Of a stretch of 64,000 nt of DNA, positions 26,588 through 35,841 are shown one piece after another. Positions within the stretch are counted from its first letter, which is position 1; each line of letters begins with the position of its first letter. This DNA comes from an uncultured Muribaculaceae bacterium (GTDB lineage: Bacteria; Bacteroidota; Bacteroidia; Bacteroidales; Muribaculaceae): assembly GCA_947525975.1 (NCBI GenBank), contig CANNVE010000009.1, positions 1 through 64,000 on the forward strand, in the 5' to 3' direction. A program made the translations under genes and the position numbers. Under the pieces are notes generated by a model. It worked only from the letters and a program-made list of their open reading frames with translations, made no database searches and was not told the origin of the DNA.

Positions 26588-26595
26588 TATATTTG
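26588..26595 (+). promoter_or_regulatory. -7 box of the PASTA gene
   Basis: TATATTTG, 39 bp before the ATG at 26635. With the box at 26525 it forms a divergent promoter pair. Confidence 0.65.
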
Positions 26596-26634
26596 CAAAT
26601 TGAACGAGAATTATCTCACATCCAGTATACGACA

Positions 26635-27336
26635 ATGTCAGCAAACAGGCAAAATAGCGCGCCTTTTTCAAGGCGCATCAAGGATTTCTACTACAGGCAT
26701 CCGATATTCTCAAACTTCGTGTTCATCGTGATCACGGGGCTTATGCTCGTGTGGGGAGCGCTATTGTTTCTCGACTCGTGGACCCGCCACGGCGACACTG
26801 CCATAGTGCCGTCAGTGAAAAACATGAAATACGACGATGCCGTGGCCAAGCTGCAGGAACAGGGATTCATCAGCGAGATATCCGATTCGGTCTACGACCC
26901 CACCGTGGCTCCGGGCACAGTGCTCGAATCATGGCCCCGCAGCGGCGCCACCGTGAAGCCCGGACGCGAGATATACCTCACCGTCACATCGTTTCAGCCC
27001 CGCAAGGTGCGCATTTCCATGCCGCTTCGCGATGTGTCGAGCCGCCAGGCCATGTCATATCTCGAATCAATCGGCATCAAGAACATCAGGCTCATCGACG
27101 TGCCTTCTGAATACCCCGACCTTGTGCTCGGCGCCAAATATGACGGCAAGAATGTGGAGCCGGGCATGATGGTGCCCGTCACTGCCCTCATCACCCTCGA
27201 GGTGGGCGTGGTGCCCACCGTCACCACAGTCGATGTCGACAGCGACGCTCTGGACGCTGCCATCGACGCCGCCATCATGGGCATGGAGCCGGAAGGAGAC
27301 GCATCAACCGACGAAAATTCAGCCCTCTATGATTGA
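26635..27336 (+). CDS. PASTA-domain membrane protein
   Basis: 233 residues from the ATG at 26635; the upstream in-frame ATG overlaps the promoter. A short basic cytosolic start is followed by one membrane helix (about 25-50) and two periplasmic PASTA repeats (VPSVKNMKYDDAVAKLQEQG, MPLRDVSSRQAMSYLESIG) and an acidic tail. PASTA domains bind peptidoglycan or muropeptides. No kinase domain is attached, as usual in Bacteroidota, where the gene sits next to ddl or a pseudouridine synthase. It overlaps the rluD-like gene by 8 bp. Confidence 0.85.
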   Translation: MSANRQNSAPFSRRIKDFYYRHPIFSNFVFIVITGLMLVWGALLFLDSWTRHGDTAIVPSVKNMKYDDAVAKLQEQGFISEISDSVYDPTVAPGTVLESWPRSGATVKPGREIYLTVTSFQPRKVRISMPLRDVSSRQAMSYLESIGIKNIRLIDVPSEYPDLVLGAKYDGKNVEPGMMVPVTALITLEVGVVPTVTTVDVDSDALDAAIDAAIMGMEPEGDASTDENSALYD

Positions 27337-28429
27337 CGACGAATTTGACCTCGACGAAGGTTTTGAGGCTGATGACTTCAATGCCGACACTGCCGAACCG
27401 CCGAAGCCATCCATAATCACGCCTGACGGACGGGAAATGTACGAGCATTTCCGATTCGTGGCCGACAAGGGCCAGGAGATGCTGCGCGTAGACAAATTCC
27501 TGACGCTGCGCATGCAGAAAGCCTCGCGCAACCGCATACAGCAGGCTGCCGACGCCGGCTGCATCCTCGTCAACGGCAAGCCGGTGAAAAGCAACTACAA
27601 GGTGAAGCCGCTCGACACGGTGCTCATCGTGATGGACCGCCCGCGCCATGACTTTGAGATCATAGCCGAAGACATTCCGCTCGACATCGTATACGAAGAC
27701 GACACCGTGCTCGTGGTCAACAAGCCCGCCGGATTGGTGGTGCACCCCGGCCACGGCAATTACACCGGTACTCTGGTCAACGCCCTGGCTTGGCATTTCA
27801 AGGACAATCCCAACTACGATGTCACCGACCCGCGCCTTGGGCTGGTGCACCGCATAGACAAGGACACTTCAGGCCTCCTCGTAGTAGCCAAGAGCCCTGA
27901 CGCCAAGACGCATCTCGGAAAGCAATTCTTCAACAAGACCACGAAGCGCGAATACGTGGCTGTGGTGTGGGGACGCCCCGATCCGGCAGAAGGCACCGTG
28001 GTGGGCAACATCGGCCGCTCCATGCGCGACCGCCTGCAGATGGCCGTATACCCCGAGGGCAGCGACCAAGGCAAGCATGCCGTCACGCACTACAGCACGA
28101 TCGAAAGCTATGTGCACCTGTCGGCTGTGAAATGCGTACTCGAGACCGGACGCACCCACCAGATACGCGTGCACATGAAGCACATCGGCCATCCCCTCTT
28201 CAACGACGCCCGCTACGGCGGCGACCAGATACTGCGCGGAGTGAAGACTGCCCGCTACAGCCAATTCATGCGCAACTGCATGGATCTCTGCCCCCGCCAG
28301 GCCCTGCACGCACGCACCCTCGGATTCGAGCATCCGGCCACGGGCGAGCAGATGTTCTTCACCGCCCCGATGCCAGCCGATATGCAGGCTCTCATGGAAA
28401 AGCTCAAGACCATCAACGCCGCCGACTGA
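27329..28429 (+). CDS. RluA/RluD-family 23S rRNA pseudouridine synthase
   Basis: 366 residues starting MIDDEFDLDEGFE, an acidic leader; the upstream start at 27233 lies inside the PASTA gene and is rejected. An S4 RNA-binding domain (about 52-100) is followed by the catalytic domain with HRIDKDTSGLLV (catalytic Asp177) and GRTHQIRVHMKHIGHP. By domain order it is the RluD type that modifies helix 69 of 23S rRNA. The exact uridine targets are not decided by sequence. Confidence 0.92.
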   Translation: MIDDEFDLDEGFEADDFNADTAEPPKPSIITPDGREMYEHFRFVADKGQEMLRVDKFLTLRMQKASRNRIQQAADAGCILVNGKPVKSNYKVKPLDTVLIVMDRPRHDFEIIAEDIPLDIVYEDDTVLVVNKPAGLVVHPGHGNYTGTLVNALAWHFKDNPNYDVTDPRLGLVHRIDKDTSGLLVVAKSPDAKTHLGKQFFNKTTKREYVAVVWGRPDPAEGTVVGNIGRSMRDRLQMAVYPEGSDQGKHAVTHYSTIESYVHLSAVKCVLETGRTHQIRVHMKHIGHPLFNDARYGGDQILRGVKTARYSQFMRNCMDLCPRQALHARTLGFEHPATGEQMFFTAPMPADMQALMEKLKTINAAD

Positions 28430-28492
28430 GCGACGGCGCGGCCACTCCACCTCCACCTCCACTGACAATCAACCTAAACAACAAACCATAAT

Positions 28493-30616
28493 ATGAAAAT
28501 TTCATCAGCTATCACATTGCCTATGTGCGCAGCCATGCTACTATGCTCGTGCGGCAACGAGAAGACCACAGATGAGAAAATCATCGACCGCGTGGAATTC
28601 AAAAGCCAGACCGGAATCTTCGACATCGACGCTCTCGAAGCCCTGGGCCGCGTAGGCGGCGCATCCCTATCGCCCGACGGCACCAAGGTGCTCTACGGCA
28701 TACAGTATGAAAGCCTCGAGGAGAACGCATCAAACCGCGACCTCTACGTGAAAGATATCGCCGGCGGCGACTCAGTGCGCATCACCCGCACAGCCAAGTC
28801 GGAGCAGAACGCCGTATGGATCGATGGAGGAAAGAAAATAGCCTTCACCTACCCCGATGCCGACGGCAAGCCTCAGATATGGGTGATGAACGCCGACGGA
28901 TCGGCCCGCGAAAAGGTGTCGAGCGTAGAGCAAGGCGTGCAGGGATTCCTGCTTTCGCCCGACGAAAAGAAAGTGCTAATCATCGCATCGGTCAAGCTCG
29001 AGCGCAACGCCGATGAGCTCTATGCCGATCTGCCCAAGGCCACAGGCCGCGTGATCGACGACCTCATGTACAAGCACTGGGACGAATGGACCACCGAAGT
29101 GCCCCACCCCTTCATCGGCGACTTTGACGGCAAAGCAGTGACCAACACATTCGACATCATGGCCGACGAGCCCATGTACGAGGCTCCCATGAAGCCTTTC
29201 GGCGGCATAGAGTCATTCGCCTGGAGCCCCGACAGCAAACAGATCGTATACGTGAGCCGCAAGAAGACCGGCCTCGAATACGCAATCTCCACCAACTCTG
29301 ACCTCTACCTCTTCGACCTGGAGGCCAAGACCACCAAAAACCTCACCGAGGGCATGATGGGCTACGACACGGCTCCCGCATTCTCGCCCGACGGCACCAA
29401 GCTCGCATGGCTGAGCATGGAGCATGACGGATACGAAAGCGACCAGAACCGCCTCTTCATCCTCGACATGGCCAGCGGCGAGAAGACTAACCTCACCGAC
29501 TCATGGGACTACACCATCGACGCATTCGCCTGGAATCCCAACGGCAAGAGCCTGTGGTTCATCGCCCCATACCACGGCGTGGCACCCGTATTCACCATCG
29601 ACGTAGCCTCACACGCCGTAGAGATGCTCACAAAGGACATCATGTTTGACTACTCGTCGATCATCCCCGTTGACGAAAACACGCTCCTCGCCACCCACCA
29701 CTCGATGCTTCGCCCCGATGAGCTCTACATCGTAGACACCAACGGCGCCGACAAGGCCCTGACCGACGTAAACGGATACATCTTCGCCCAGCTGGCCATG
29801 CCCACAGTGGAGAAGCACATCGTGCCCACCACCAACGGCGAGGAGATGCTCGTATGGGCCATCCTGCCTCCCAACTTCAACGCTGAAGCCAAATACCCCG
29901 CCATCCTCTACTGCCAGGGCGGCCCGCAGCAGGCCGTAAGCCAATTCTGGAGCTACCGCTGGAACCTGGCCCTGATGGCGTCAAACGGATATGTGATGAT
30001 AGCCCCCAACCGCCACGGCGTGCCCGGCTTCGGCCAGAAATGGCTCGCCCAGATCTCGAAGGACTATCCCGGACAGAACATGAAGGACTACCTCACCGCC
30101 GTGGACTACATGAAAGAGAAGCCCTACGTTGACGGCGACCACATCGGCGCCACCGGCGCAAGCTACGGCGGATTCTCCGTATACTGGCTCGCAGGCAACC
30201 ATGAAGGCCGCTTCAAGGCCCTCCTGGCCCACGCCGGCATATTCAACATGGAGGCCCAGTACCTCGAGACAGAAGAAATGTGGTTTGCCAACTGGGACAT
30301 GGGCGGCGCCTTCTGGGAGAAGGACAACGCCGTGGCACAGCGCACATTCACCATGTCGCCCCACCGCTTCGTCGACAAATGGGATACACCCATCATGGTC
30401 AGCCATGGCGAATACGACTACCGCATCCTCTCATCGCAAGGCGAAATGGCATTCAACGCAGCCAAGCTCCGAGGCATTGAGGCCGAAATGGTCATCTTCC
30501 CCAACGAAAACCACTGGATCCTCAAGCCCCAGAACGCAGTGCTCTGGCAGCGCCTCTTCTTCCGCTGGTTTGACCACCTGCTAAAGCCCCAACCCGCAGA
30601 AACCAACGCAGAATAA
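28493..30616 (+). CDS. S9-family prolyl oligopeptidase-type peptidase (DPP5-like lipoprotein)
   Basis: 707 residues. The signal ends in a lipobox (AAMLLCSC). A beta-propeller domain (about 45-440, repeated phrases such as SPDGTK and SPDSKQ) gates a C-terminal alpha/beta hydrolase with Ser557 in GASYGGF, Asp642 in HGEYDYRI and His674 in NENHW. Such enzymes release dipeptides or short peptides in the periplasm. It starts 63 bp after the pseudouridine synthase gene and is followed by a terminator. Confidence 0.92.
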   Translation: MKISSAITLPMCAAMLLCSCGNEKTTDEKIIDRVEFKSQTGIFDIDALEALGRVGGASLSPDGTKVLYGIQYESLEENASNRDLYVKDIAGGDSVRITRTAKSEQNAVWIDGGKKIAFTYPDADGKPQIWVMNADGSAREKVSSVEQGVQGFLLSPDEKKVLIIASVKLERNADELYADLPKATGRVIDDLMYKHWDEWTTEVPHPFIGDFDGKAVTNTFDIMADEPMYEAPMKPFGGIESFAWSPDSKQIVYVSRKKTGLEYAISTNSDLYLFDLEAKTTKNLTEGMMGYDTAPAFSPDGTKLAWLSMEHDGYESDQNRLFILDMASGEKTNLTDSWDYTIDAFAWNPNGKSLWFIAPYHGVAPVFTIDVASHAVEMLTKDIMFDYSSIIPVDENTLLATHHSMLRPDELYIVDTNGADKALTDVNGYIFAQLAMPTVEKHIVPTTNGEEMLVWAILPPNFNAEAKYPAILYCQGGPQQAVSQFWSYRWNLALMASNGYVMIAPNRHGVPGFGQKWLAQISKDYPGQNMKDYLTAVDYMKEKPYVDGDHIGATGASYGGFSVYWLAGNHEGRFKALLAHAGIFNMEAQYLETEEMWFANWDMGGAFWEKDNAVAQRTFTMSPHRFVDKWDTPIMVSHGEYDYRILSSQGEMAFNAAKLRGIEAEMVIFPNENHWILKPQNAVLWQRLFFRWFDHLLKPQPAETNAE

Positions 30617-30669
30617 CCACCCGTGGCGCGGGGACTCCACAAATCCCCCCCCCCGCAACCAACCTGAAA

Positions 30670-30705
30670 GGGCGACCCGCAACGCATGCGGGCCGCCCTC
30701 TTTTT
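30670..30705 (+). terminator. Intrinsic terminator after the S9 peptidase
   Basis: GGGCGACCCGC pairs with GCGGGCCGCCC (one internal mismatch), 7-nt loop, then TCTTTTT. Confidence 0.85.
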
Positions 30706-30787
30706 ATGCACAAACAAAGCAACAACGCAGACAAGCGACTTATGATCCAATTCAAATTTTACTGCTGTGTTTTTCCTTCTCAACCCC

Positions 30788-30818
30788 TTGTCTTCCTCAA
30801 ATTAATTCACTAACTTTG
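30788..30818 (+). promoter_or_regulatory. Promoter ahead of the Fic gene
   Basis: TTG at 30788-30790, a 20-bp spacer, TAACTTTG at 30811-30818. The leader to the Fic start would be about 200 nt; nothing else coding was found in 30706-31020. Confidence 0.65.
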
Positions 30819-31020
30819 TAAAAGAATTCATTTATTAATCAATGAATGTGTACACCACTCATCATCAACTGGGCGGACGCCGGGAATCGGAATATAAATG
30901 ACATCCTTATAGGCAATCGGCAACTGTTTATTTAATTATTTCAACGTTCATACGCTTGACCAGAAAGGAGAAAGCATATACGTGGCTGACTGTCATCTGA
31001 TGTCGACAATTAAGATAAAT

Positions 31021-32133
31021 ATGGCATACGAAGATAAATATCAAGAGTTTGAGCAGTATTTGCGTTCCCCTGAACCGGATAAGGCGCAGAGGGCGAAGAA
31101 CTGGTCTATTGCCATAGGCTTACAGCAAGTCGATAGGCTGACGCCATCTAATTTTCTTGTATCTCAGGCTAAAGAAAACATTGAAGGCAAGATTAGCATA
31201 GAAGATGTACGGTATCGTCTTGAAGAATACTATCAGCAAAAGGATATACGGGAAAAAGCAGAGTTGGACAGAACTCTTGAGGCGGATGGCGTATCTGAAC
31301 GCATAAACTCCCTATTGACGCAAAAGGCATTCAGTCTCTCTCCTATGGAGCTAACACACATACATGGCTATCTTTTCAAAGGGATTTTACCTCATGCCGG
31401 ACTATTGCGAACATATAATATCACCAAGAACCAATGGATTCTCGATGGTGATACCATCGAATACGGCAATGCCGGAAATTTAATGGAACTATTGACCTTT
31501 GATTTCTCCGAAGAAAAAAAATTCGATTATAGTACTCTTTCCGCACAGGAGGCTATTAACCATATTACACGTTTTATATCAAGCATTTGGCAGATTCACG
31601 CTTTCGGTGAAGGCAACACGCGTACAACCGCTGTATTTTTGATAAAGTATCTACGAAGTTTCGGCTTTGATGTCAACAATGAGAGTTTTGCCAAACACTC
31701 ATGGTTCTTCCGCAATGCGTTGGTAAGGTCTCAGTATGAGAATATCCTCAATGGAATTCACCGATCTTTTGAACCACTTGAACGTTTTATGGATTTCGCA
31801 GTATTCGGCGTGCCAGCAGATTTGCGTAATCGCACGCTTCATATCAATTGGATCGAAGATAAACGTCAACTTGACGTTTCAGACGATTCTAAACGCCAAA
31901 ATGACGTTTTGGAAACGCCATCGCCTTTAACAGCGCATCTTTCACTGAAGGAAATGGCGATTATAAAGATGATTCAGGAGAATGCGCATATCTCAATTTC
32001 CACTATCGCATCAATGACAGGCCTGAGCAAGCGAACAGTCGATCGCACCATTGCCTCACTTAAAGAGAAAGCTGTGCTTTCTCGTCTTGGGGCTAAGAAT
32101 AACACAACATGGGTCATAAACAAATCAAAATAG
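31021..32133 (+). CDS. Fic-domain AMP-transferase with C-terminal winged helix
   Basis: 370 residues from the ATG at 31021; GTG at 30982 and ATG at 31000 are in-frame alternatives. The Fic core motif is HAFGEGNTRTT, with the catalytic His193. An (S/T)xxxE(G/N) inhibitory motif, SQAKEN (48-53), lies N-terminal to the core, so the enzyme carries its own inhibitory helix (class II). The last 60 residues are a winged helix-turn-helix (ISTIASMTGLSKRTVDRTIASL). Fic enzymes AMPylate target proteins; the target is unknown. AT-rich codon use unlike neighbours suggests acquisition. Confidence 0.88.
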   Translation: MAYEDKYQEFEQYLRSPEPDKAQRAKNWSIAIGLQQVDRLTPSNFLVSQAKENIEGKISIEDVRYRLEEYYQQKDIREKAELDRTLEADGVSERINSLLTQKAFSLSPMELTHIHGYLFKGILPHAGLLRTYNITKNQWILDGDTIEYGNAGNLMELLTFDFSEEKKFDYSTLSAQEAINHITRFISSIWQIHAFGEGNTRTTAVFLIKYLRSFGFDVNNESFAKHSWFFRNALVRSQYENILNGIHRSFEPLERFMDFAVFGVPADLRNRTLHINWIEDKRQLDVSDDSKRQNDVLETPSPLTAHLSLKEMAIIKMIQENAHISISTIASMTGLSKRTVDRTIASLKEKAVLSRLGAKNNTTWVINKSK

Positions 32134-32251
32134 ATTTATCATAGGTCATTAACTATTTTTCTTCTTGACAACGTTTTCACGGGCAAATTATCGGCAAAAA
32201 TCGAGGTTTTTCAAAAAAAATGTAGGATTTCTTTTTGAAAAAAAAAAATGT

Positions 32252-32259
32252 TACCTTTG
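32252..32259 (+). promoter_or_regulatory. -7 box of the first GLPGLI pair
   Basis: TACCTTTG matches TAnnTTTG. It is preceded by long A and T runs and lies about 120 bp before the GLPGLI start. No 11-bp direct repeat like that of the second pair is seen here. Confidence 0.6.
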
Positions 32260-32381
32260 TGGACTCAAAGACATCTGCCCCGATGACAAAAGACGCCATC
32301 ACGATGTTCAAACCAAAATTTGGGTAATATCTTCCTACAAGTTGAATCCAACATTTAACCCACTAATACCATAAAACGAGA

Positions 32382-33212
32382 ATGAAAAATTTAAAAAGAC
32401 TGAAAGGATTCATAGTGATGGTCTTGTTTGCGTTGGCTTTCATGCAGGCTCAAAAAGTCTATCCCGATTGGGCAAAACTCGTGCCTGTGTCTGATGCAGA
32501 GCTGGTGGTGCAGTATGATTTGAAATGGTCATGCGATGAGGATGCCCGCCAGAATAAGTCTAAAGATGTGATGTACCTATACGCAGGCCGCAATGCTGCC
32601 GTTTCATACATAGAGCGCGAAATGCTTGACGATGTGCGCCTGATGGCCAACTTCAACCAAGACGGCAAGCGCGGAAGCAACATCGGCAACTTTCTGCGCT
32701 CCACCATAGGCCAAACTTTCACCAACTACCCGAAGGGAAAGACCACAGTAATCAAAAATCTTGATGCCGCCGGAGTGTTTCTCTATGAGGAGGAGGAACC
32801 GGCCACAGACTGGAAACTAAGCAATGACACATTGACAGTGGCCGGATACCTCTGCAAAAAAGCCAACGGCACGCTTTATGGTCGCGACTATACCGTGTGG
32901 TATACCCAAGACATTCCATCACAGTTCGGTCCGTGGAAATTAAAGGGACTTCCAGGATTGATACTGAAAGCCACAAGCGATGATGGTGACTTTGATTTCA
33001 CCGCCGTTGGCATCGAACGCCGCAACGAGCCAATTTACTTCTGGGAGCGAGATTACAACAAAAAATCACGGAAGCAGATACTTAAGCAGGAACGCCAACT
33101 CCTGATGAATCCTGCAGAGTATCTTGAGGACTATGGAATCAGCTTCAAAGTGATCACCTTTGATGACACTACCCCGAAGATCGGCTTTATCAACCCCATA
33201 GAACTCGATTAA
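32382..33212 (+). CDS. GLPGLI-family exported protein (first copy)
   Basis: 276 residues. Signal peptide about 1-23, mature protein starting QKVYPDW. The family motif GLPGLI is at 189-194, preceded by a tryptophan segment (QFGPWKLK). Two cysteines (51, 158) may pair. The family is specific to Bacteroidota, periplasmic or outer-membrane associated, and of unknown function; it usually precedes a large TonB-receptor-like protein. That arrangement holds here with an 18-bp gap, and again at 53613. Confidence 0.9.
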   Translation: MKNLKRLKGFIVMVLFALAFMQAQKVYPDWAKLVPVSDAELVVQYDLKWSCDEDARQNKSKDVMYLYAGRNAAVSYIEREMLDDVRLMANFNQDGKRGSNIGNFLRSTIGQTFTNYPKGKTTVIKNLDAAGVFLYEEEEPATDWKLSNDTLTVAGYLCKKANGTLYGRDYTVWYTQDIPSQFGPWKLKGLPGLILKATSDDGDFDFTAVGIERRNEPIYFWERDYNKKSRKQILKQERQLLMNPAEYLEDYGISFKVITFDDTTPKIGFINPIELD

Positions 33213-33230
33213 GGCGCCTCAATCTCCACC

Positions 33231-35840
33231 ATGAAAAGTAAATTATCATTATTATTAACCATAGCGGCAGCCATACCGGCTGCCGCTATGGTTCCCGCTG
33301 ACACTATCAGGGTGCATGGCACGGTGAGCCTGTCAGATTCTGAGCCTGTGGATATGGCCATCGTGTCGCTGCTCAATCCTGTCGATTCGTCGACAGTGGC
33401 ATACAGCATGACCGATATCGACGGCACATATTCGATAACTGCCGTGACCGGCAAGAAGGAACTGCTGGCCCGGGTGTCAGGTTTCAACGTTGCAAGGCAG
33501 ACCAAGCGCATACCCGCGCGATCGCAGCAACTTGACTTCATGGTGGAGGAGGAAAACATCACCCTGCGCGAATTGCAGGTGAAAGCTCAAAAGATATGGG
33601 GATCGAGAGACACGCTCAACTACCTTGTGTCGGCCTACGTGCAGGAGCATGACCGCAACATCGGCGATGTGCTCAAGCGCTTGCCCGGAATAACGATAGA
33701 CCAGGACGGTAGCATCAAATACCAGGGAGTGACCATCAACCACTTCTATATCGAGAACAGCGACATGCTACAGGGCCGGTATTCGATCGCCACCGAGGGA
33801 ATACGCCCGCAGGATGTGGCCACTGTGCAGGTGCTCGAAAACCACGAGCACGTAAAAGCCATGCAGGATCAGGTGCCTCCGGAATCAGCCGCTGTCAACC
33901 TCAAGCTCAAAGACAAGGCCAAGGGAATATGGTCAAACTACGCCACCGTAGGCGCCGGCGCATACGATGACGGCCCGCTATGGGAGGCCGCGCTCCAGAC
34001 CATGTACTTTGGCAAGCGCAGACAGCACACATTCCGCTACAGCGGAAATGACATGGGCCGCACAGTCGAGACAAATGCGGCTCATTATGGTCTGTCGGCG
34101 GGAGCAGGAGCGAAATTGGTGGATATAGTGAAGCACGGCGGCTCTCCGATCGGCAACAGCAATTTCGGATACGGCCACACCGCCAGCCTCAACAATCTGG
34201 CCAAGCTTTCGGCTGACACCGAGCTCAAATACAACCTCAACTACAGCCATAACCTTTCGCACGGCACATCATTCTCTCGCACCACTTACGTCATGCCCGA
34301 CGGCTCTTCGGTACTCCTGACCGAAGATGTCTCTGACCGCATCACCACCGACAAGGCCGAGCTGCAGCTCTCATACGAGGATAACGCCGAGCGGCATTAT
34401 CTATGCAATACGCTGCTCCTATCGGGCAATTGGAATTCAGGGCGCGGGCAGGTGATGTCAAACGCCGAAGAGATAGCGCAGGCGTCACGCTACCGCAATC
34501 TTTCGGTAGCCAACCGCACGGAATGGGTCAACCGCACATCAGGCGGAGGCGGTTTCCGGTGGACTTCGATCAACAAATTCCACTCCACGCCTCAGACATT
34601 GACCGTAGGCGGAGGCATGACCGCCCGGCAGAACGTGAAGATCACCGGCATATCCACCGGCAATGACTTTTCGACCATCAACAATATCCGTGCCCACCGT
34701 TGGTCGATAGCGCTTCAAGGCAATGTCAACGCCAACTACATAAGGCTATCATCGATGCTTGACGGCAACGAAGTCAATTCAGCAGATGACGGACGCATGA
34801 ATTATCTCCGGCTCAACGCAGGCGTAGGCCCGACCGTGCGCTATGTGAAGGGAGCGTTGAACATCAGCCTGCACCTCCCGCTGAGCATAGCCTACACCAA
34901 GGTCGACAACGCTCACATAGAGGGGGAAGACACCGACGCCAGCCGCGTGAAACTTGACTTCAAGCCGACATTCGGCATGCTCTGGAAAATGACAAACCAT
35001 TTCACGATCGACGCATCTGCGGGCTACAACGTCGCGGAGACTCCATACACCGAACTGTACACATCATACATATTGAGCAACTACCGCAGCCTTTCGCGAT
35101 ACCGCGCCACTCTATCAGACAGCCACGGAGCCAATGCCAAACTGAAAGTGTCTTACAAGGACATACTCAACGGATGGTTCGCCAATGCCAGCGCCGGATG
35201 GAACCGCTCATGGAGCGACATATCATACGGTACTACTGTTGACCCTCTCGGGCACACCACCATCGAGGCGTATTACGCTCCGAATCACAGCCAGAGATTC
35301 AGCCTCGCGGCCTACGGGCGCAAAGATATCGATTGGCACTCCATCCAGATTGAAGTCACTGCCACAGGCTCACACGGCATGAGCCAACTGATGCGCCAAT
35401 CTATCCTCACGCGCTACAAAACGCTAACATACGCCATCAACGGAGGCCTCGGATTCGACCTCATTCCGGGATACAGAGTGAATTACAACGCCACCGTCTA
35501 CAGAAGCAAGTCGACATCGACCGACTACAGTTACACCAACCGTGAATTTACGCAGCAGCTCACGCTCGCCTTGCGCTTGATCAAAGACCGCCTGTCGCTA
35601 AACGTCAGCGGCGACCACACCCACAACAGCGCCTTGTCATCGACGAAGAAAGATTACTATTTCGTCAATGCCGGCCTGAGGCTTAAACTCAGCAAAAAAG
35701 TGGAACTCAACCTCAATGGCGACAACTTGACAAATACCCATACGTTTGTCAGACGCTCAACAGGCGACATGGTGGAATACTACTCCGAATATCATCTGCG
35801 CCCCATAAGCGTGACTCTATCGTCGACTATAATTTTCTGA
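33231..35840 (+). CDS. TonB-receptor-like outer-membrane protein paired with GLPGLI (first copy)
   Basis: 869 residues. Signal peptide (MKSKLSLLLTIAAAIPAAA), then a CarboxypepD-like beta-sandwich (about 27-108). A plug-like region follows with DVLKRLPGITIDQDGSIKYQG and NHFYIENSDMLQGRY, then a long barrel ending in VTLSSTIIF. The phrase KRLPGI...G.I.Y.G is shared with the receptor at 54491, which has the same partner. Probably exports or imports a peptide or small protein handled by the GLPGLI partner; this is inference. Confidence 0.85.
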   Translation: MKSKLSLLLTIAAAIPAAAMVPADTIRVHGTVSLSDSEPVDMAIVSLLNPVDSSTVAYSMTDIDGTYSITAVTGKKELLARVSGFNVARQTKRIPARSQQLDFMVEEENITLRELQVKAQKIWGSRDTLNYLVSAYVQEHDRNIGDVLKRLPGITIDQDGSIKYQGVTINHFYIENSDMLQGRYSIATEGIRPQDVATVQVLENHEHVKAMQDQVPPESAAVNLKLKDKAKGIWSNYATVGAGAYDDGPLWEAALQTMYFGKRRQHTFRYSGNDMGRTVETNAAHYGLSAGAGAKLVDIVKHGGSPIGNSNFGYGHTASLNNLAKLSADTELKYNLNYSHNLSHGTSFSRTTYVMPDGSSVLLTEDVSDRITTDKAELQLSYEDNAERHYLCNTLLLSGNWNSGRGQVMSNAEEIAQASRYRNLSVANRTEWVNRTSGGGGFRWTSINKFHSTPQTLTVGGGMTARQNVKITGISTGNDFSTINNIRAHRWSIALQGNVNANYIRLSSMLDGNEVNSADDGRMNYLRLNAGVGPTVRYVKGALNISLHLPLSIAYTKVDNAHIEGEDTDASRVKLDFKPTFGMLWKMTNHFTIDASAGYNVAETPYTELYTSYILSNYRSLSRYRATLSDSHGANAKLKVSYKDILNGWFANASAGWNRSWSDISYGTTVDPLGHTTIEAYYAPNHSQRFSLAAYGRKDIDWHSIQIEVTATGSHGMSQLMRQSILTRYKTLTYAINGGLGFDLIPGYRVNYNATVYRSKSTSTDYSYTNREFTQQLTLALRLIKDRLSLNVSGDHTHNSALSSTKKDYYFVNAGLRLKLSKKVELNLNGDNLTNTHTFVRRSTGDMVEYYSEYHLRPISVTLSSTIIF

Positions 35841-35841
35841 G

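Noticed and set aside
30645..30654. Run of ten C after the S9 peptidase gene, considered as a phase-variation tract
   Set aside because: It lies outside any reading frame and before a terminator; length change would have no coding effect. May also be a sequencing artefact.
32165..32374. 69-codon ORF ahead of the first GLPGLI gene
   Set aside because: It contains the A/T runs and the -7 box of the promoter and has no domain character.
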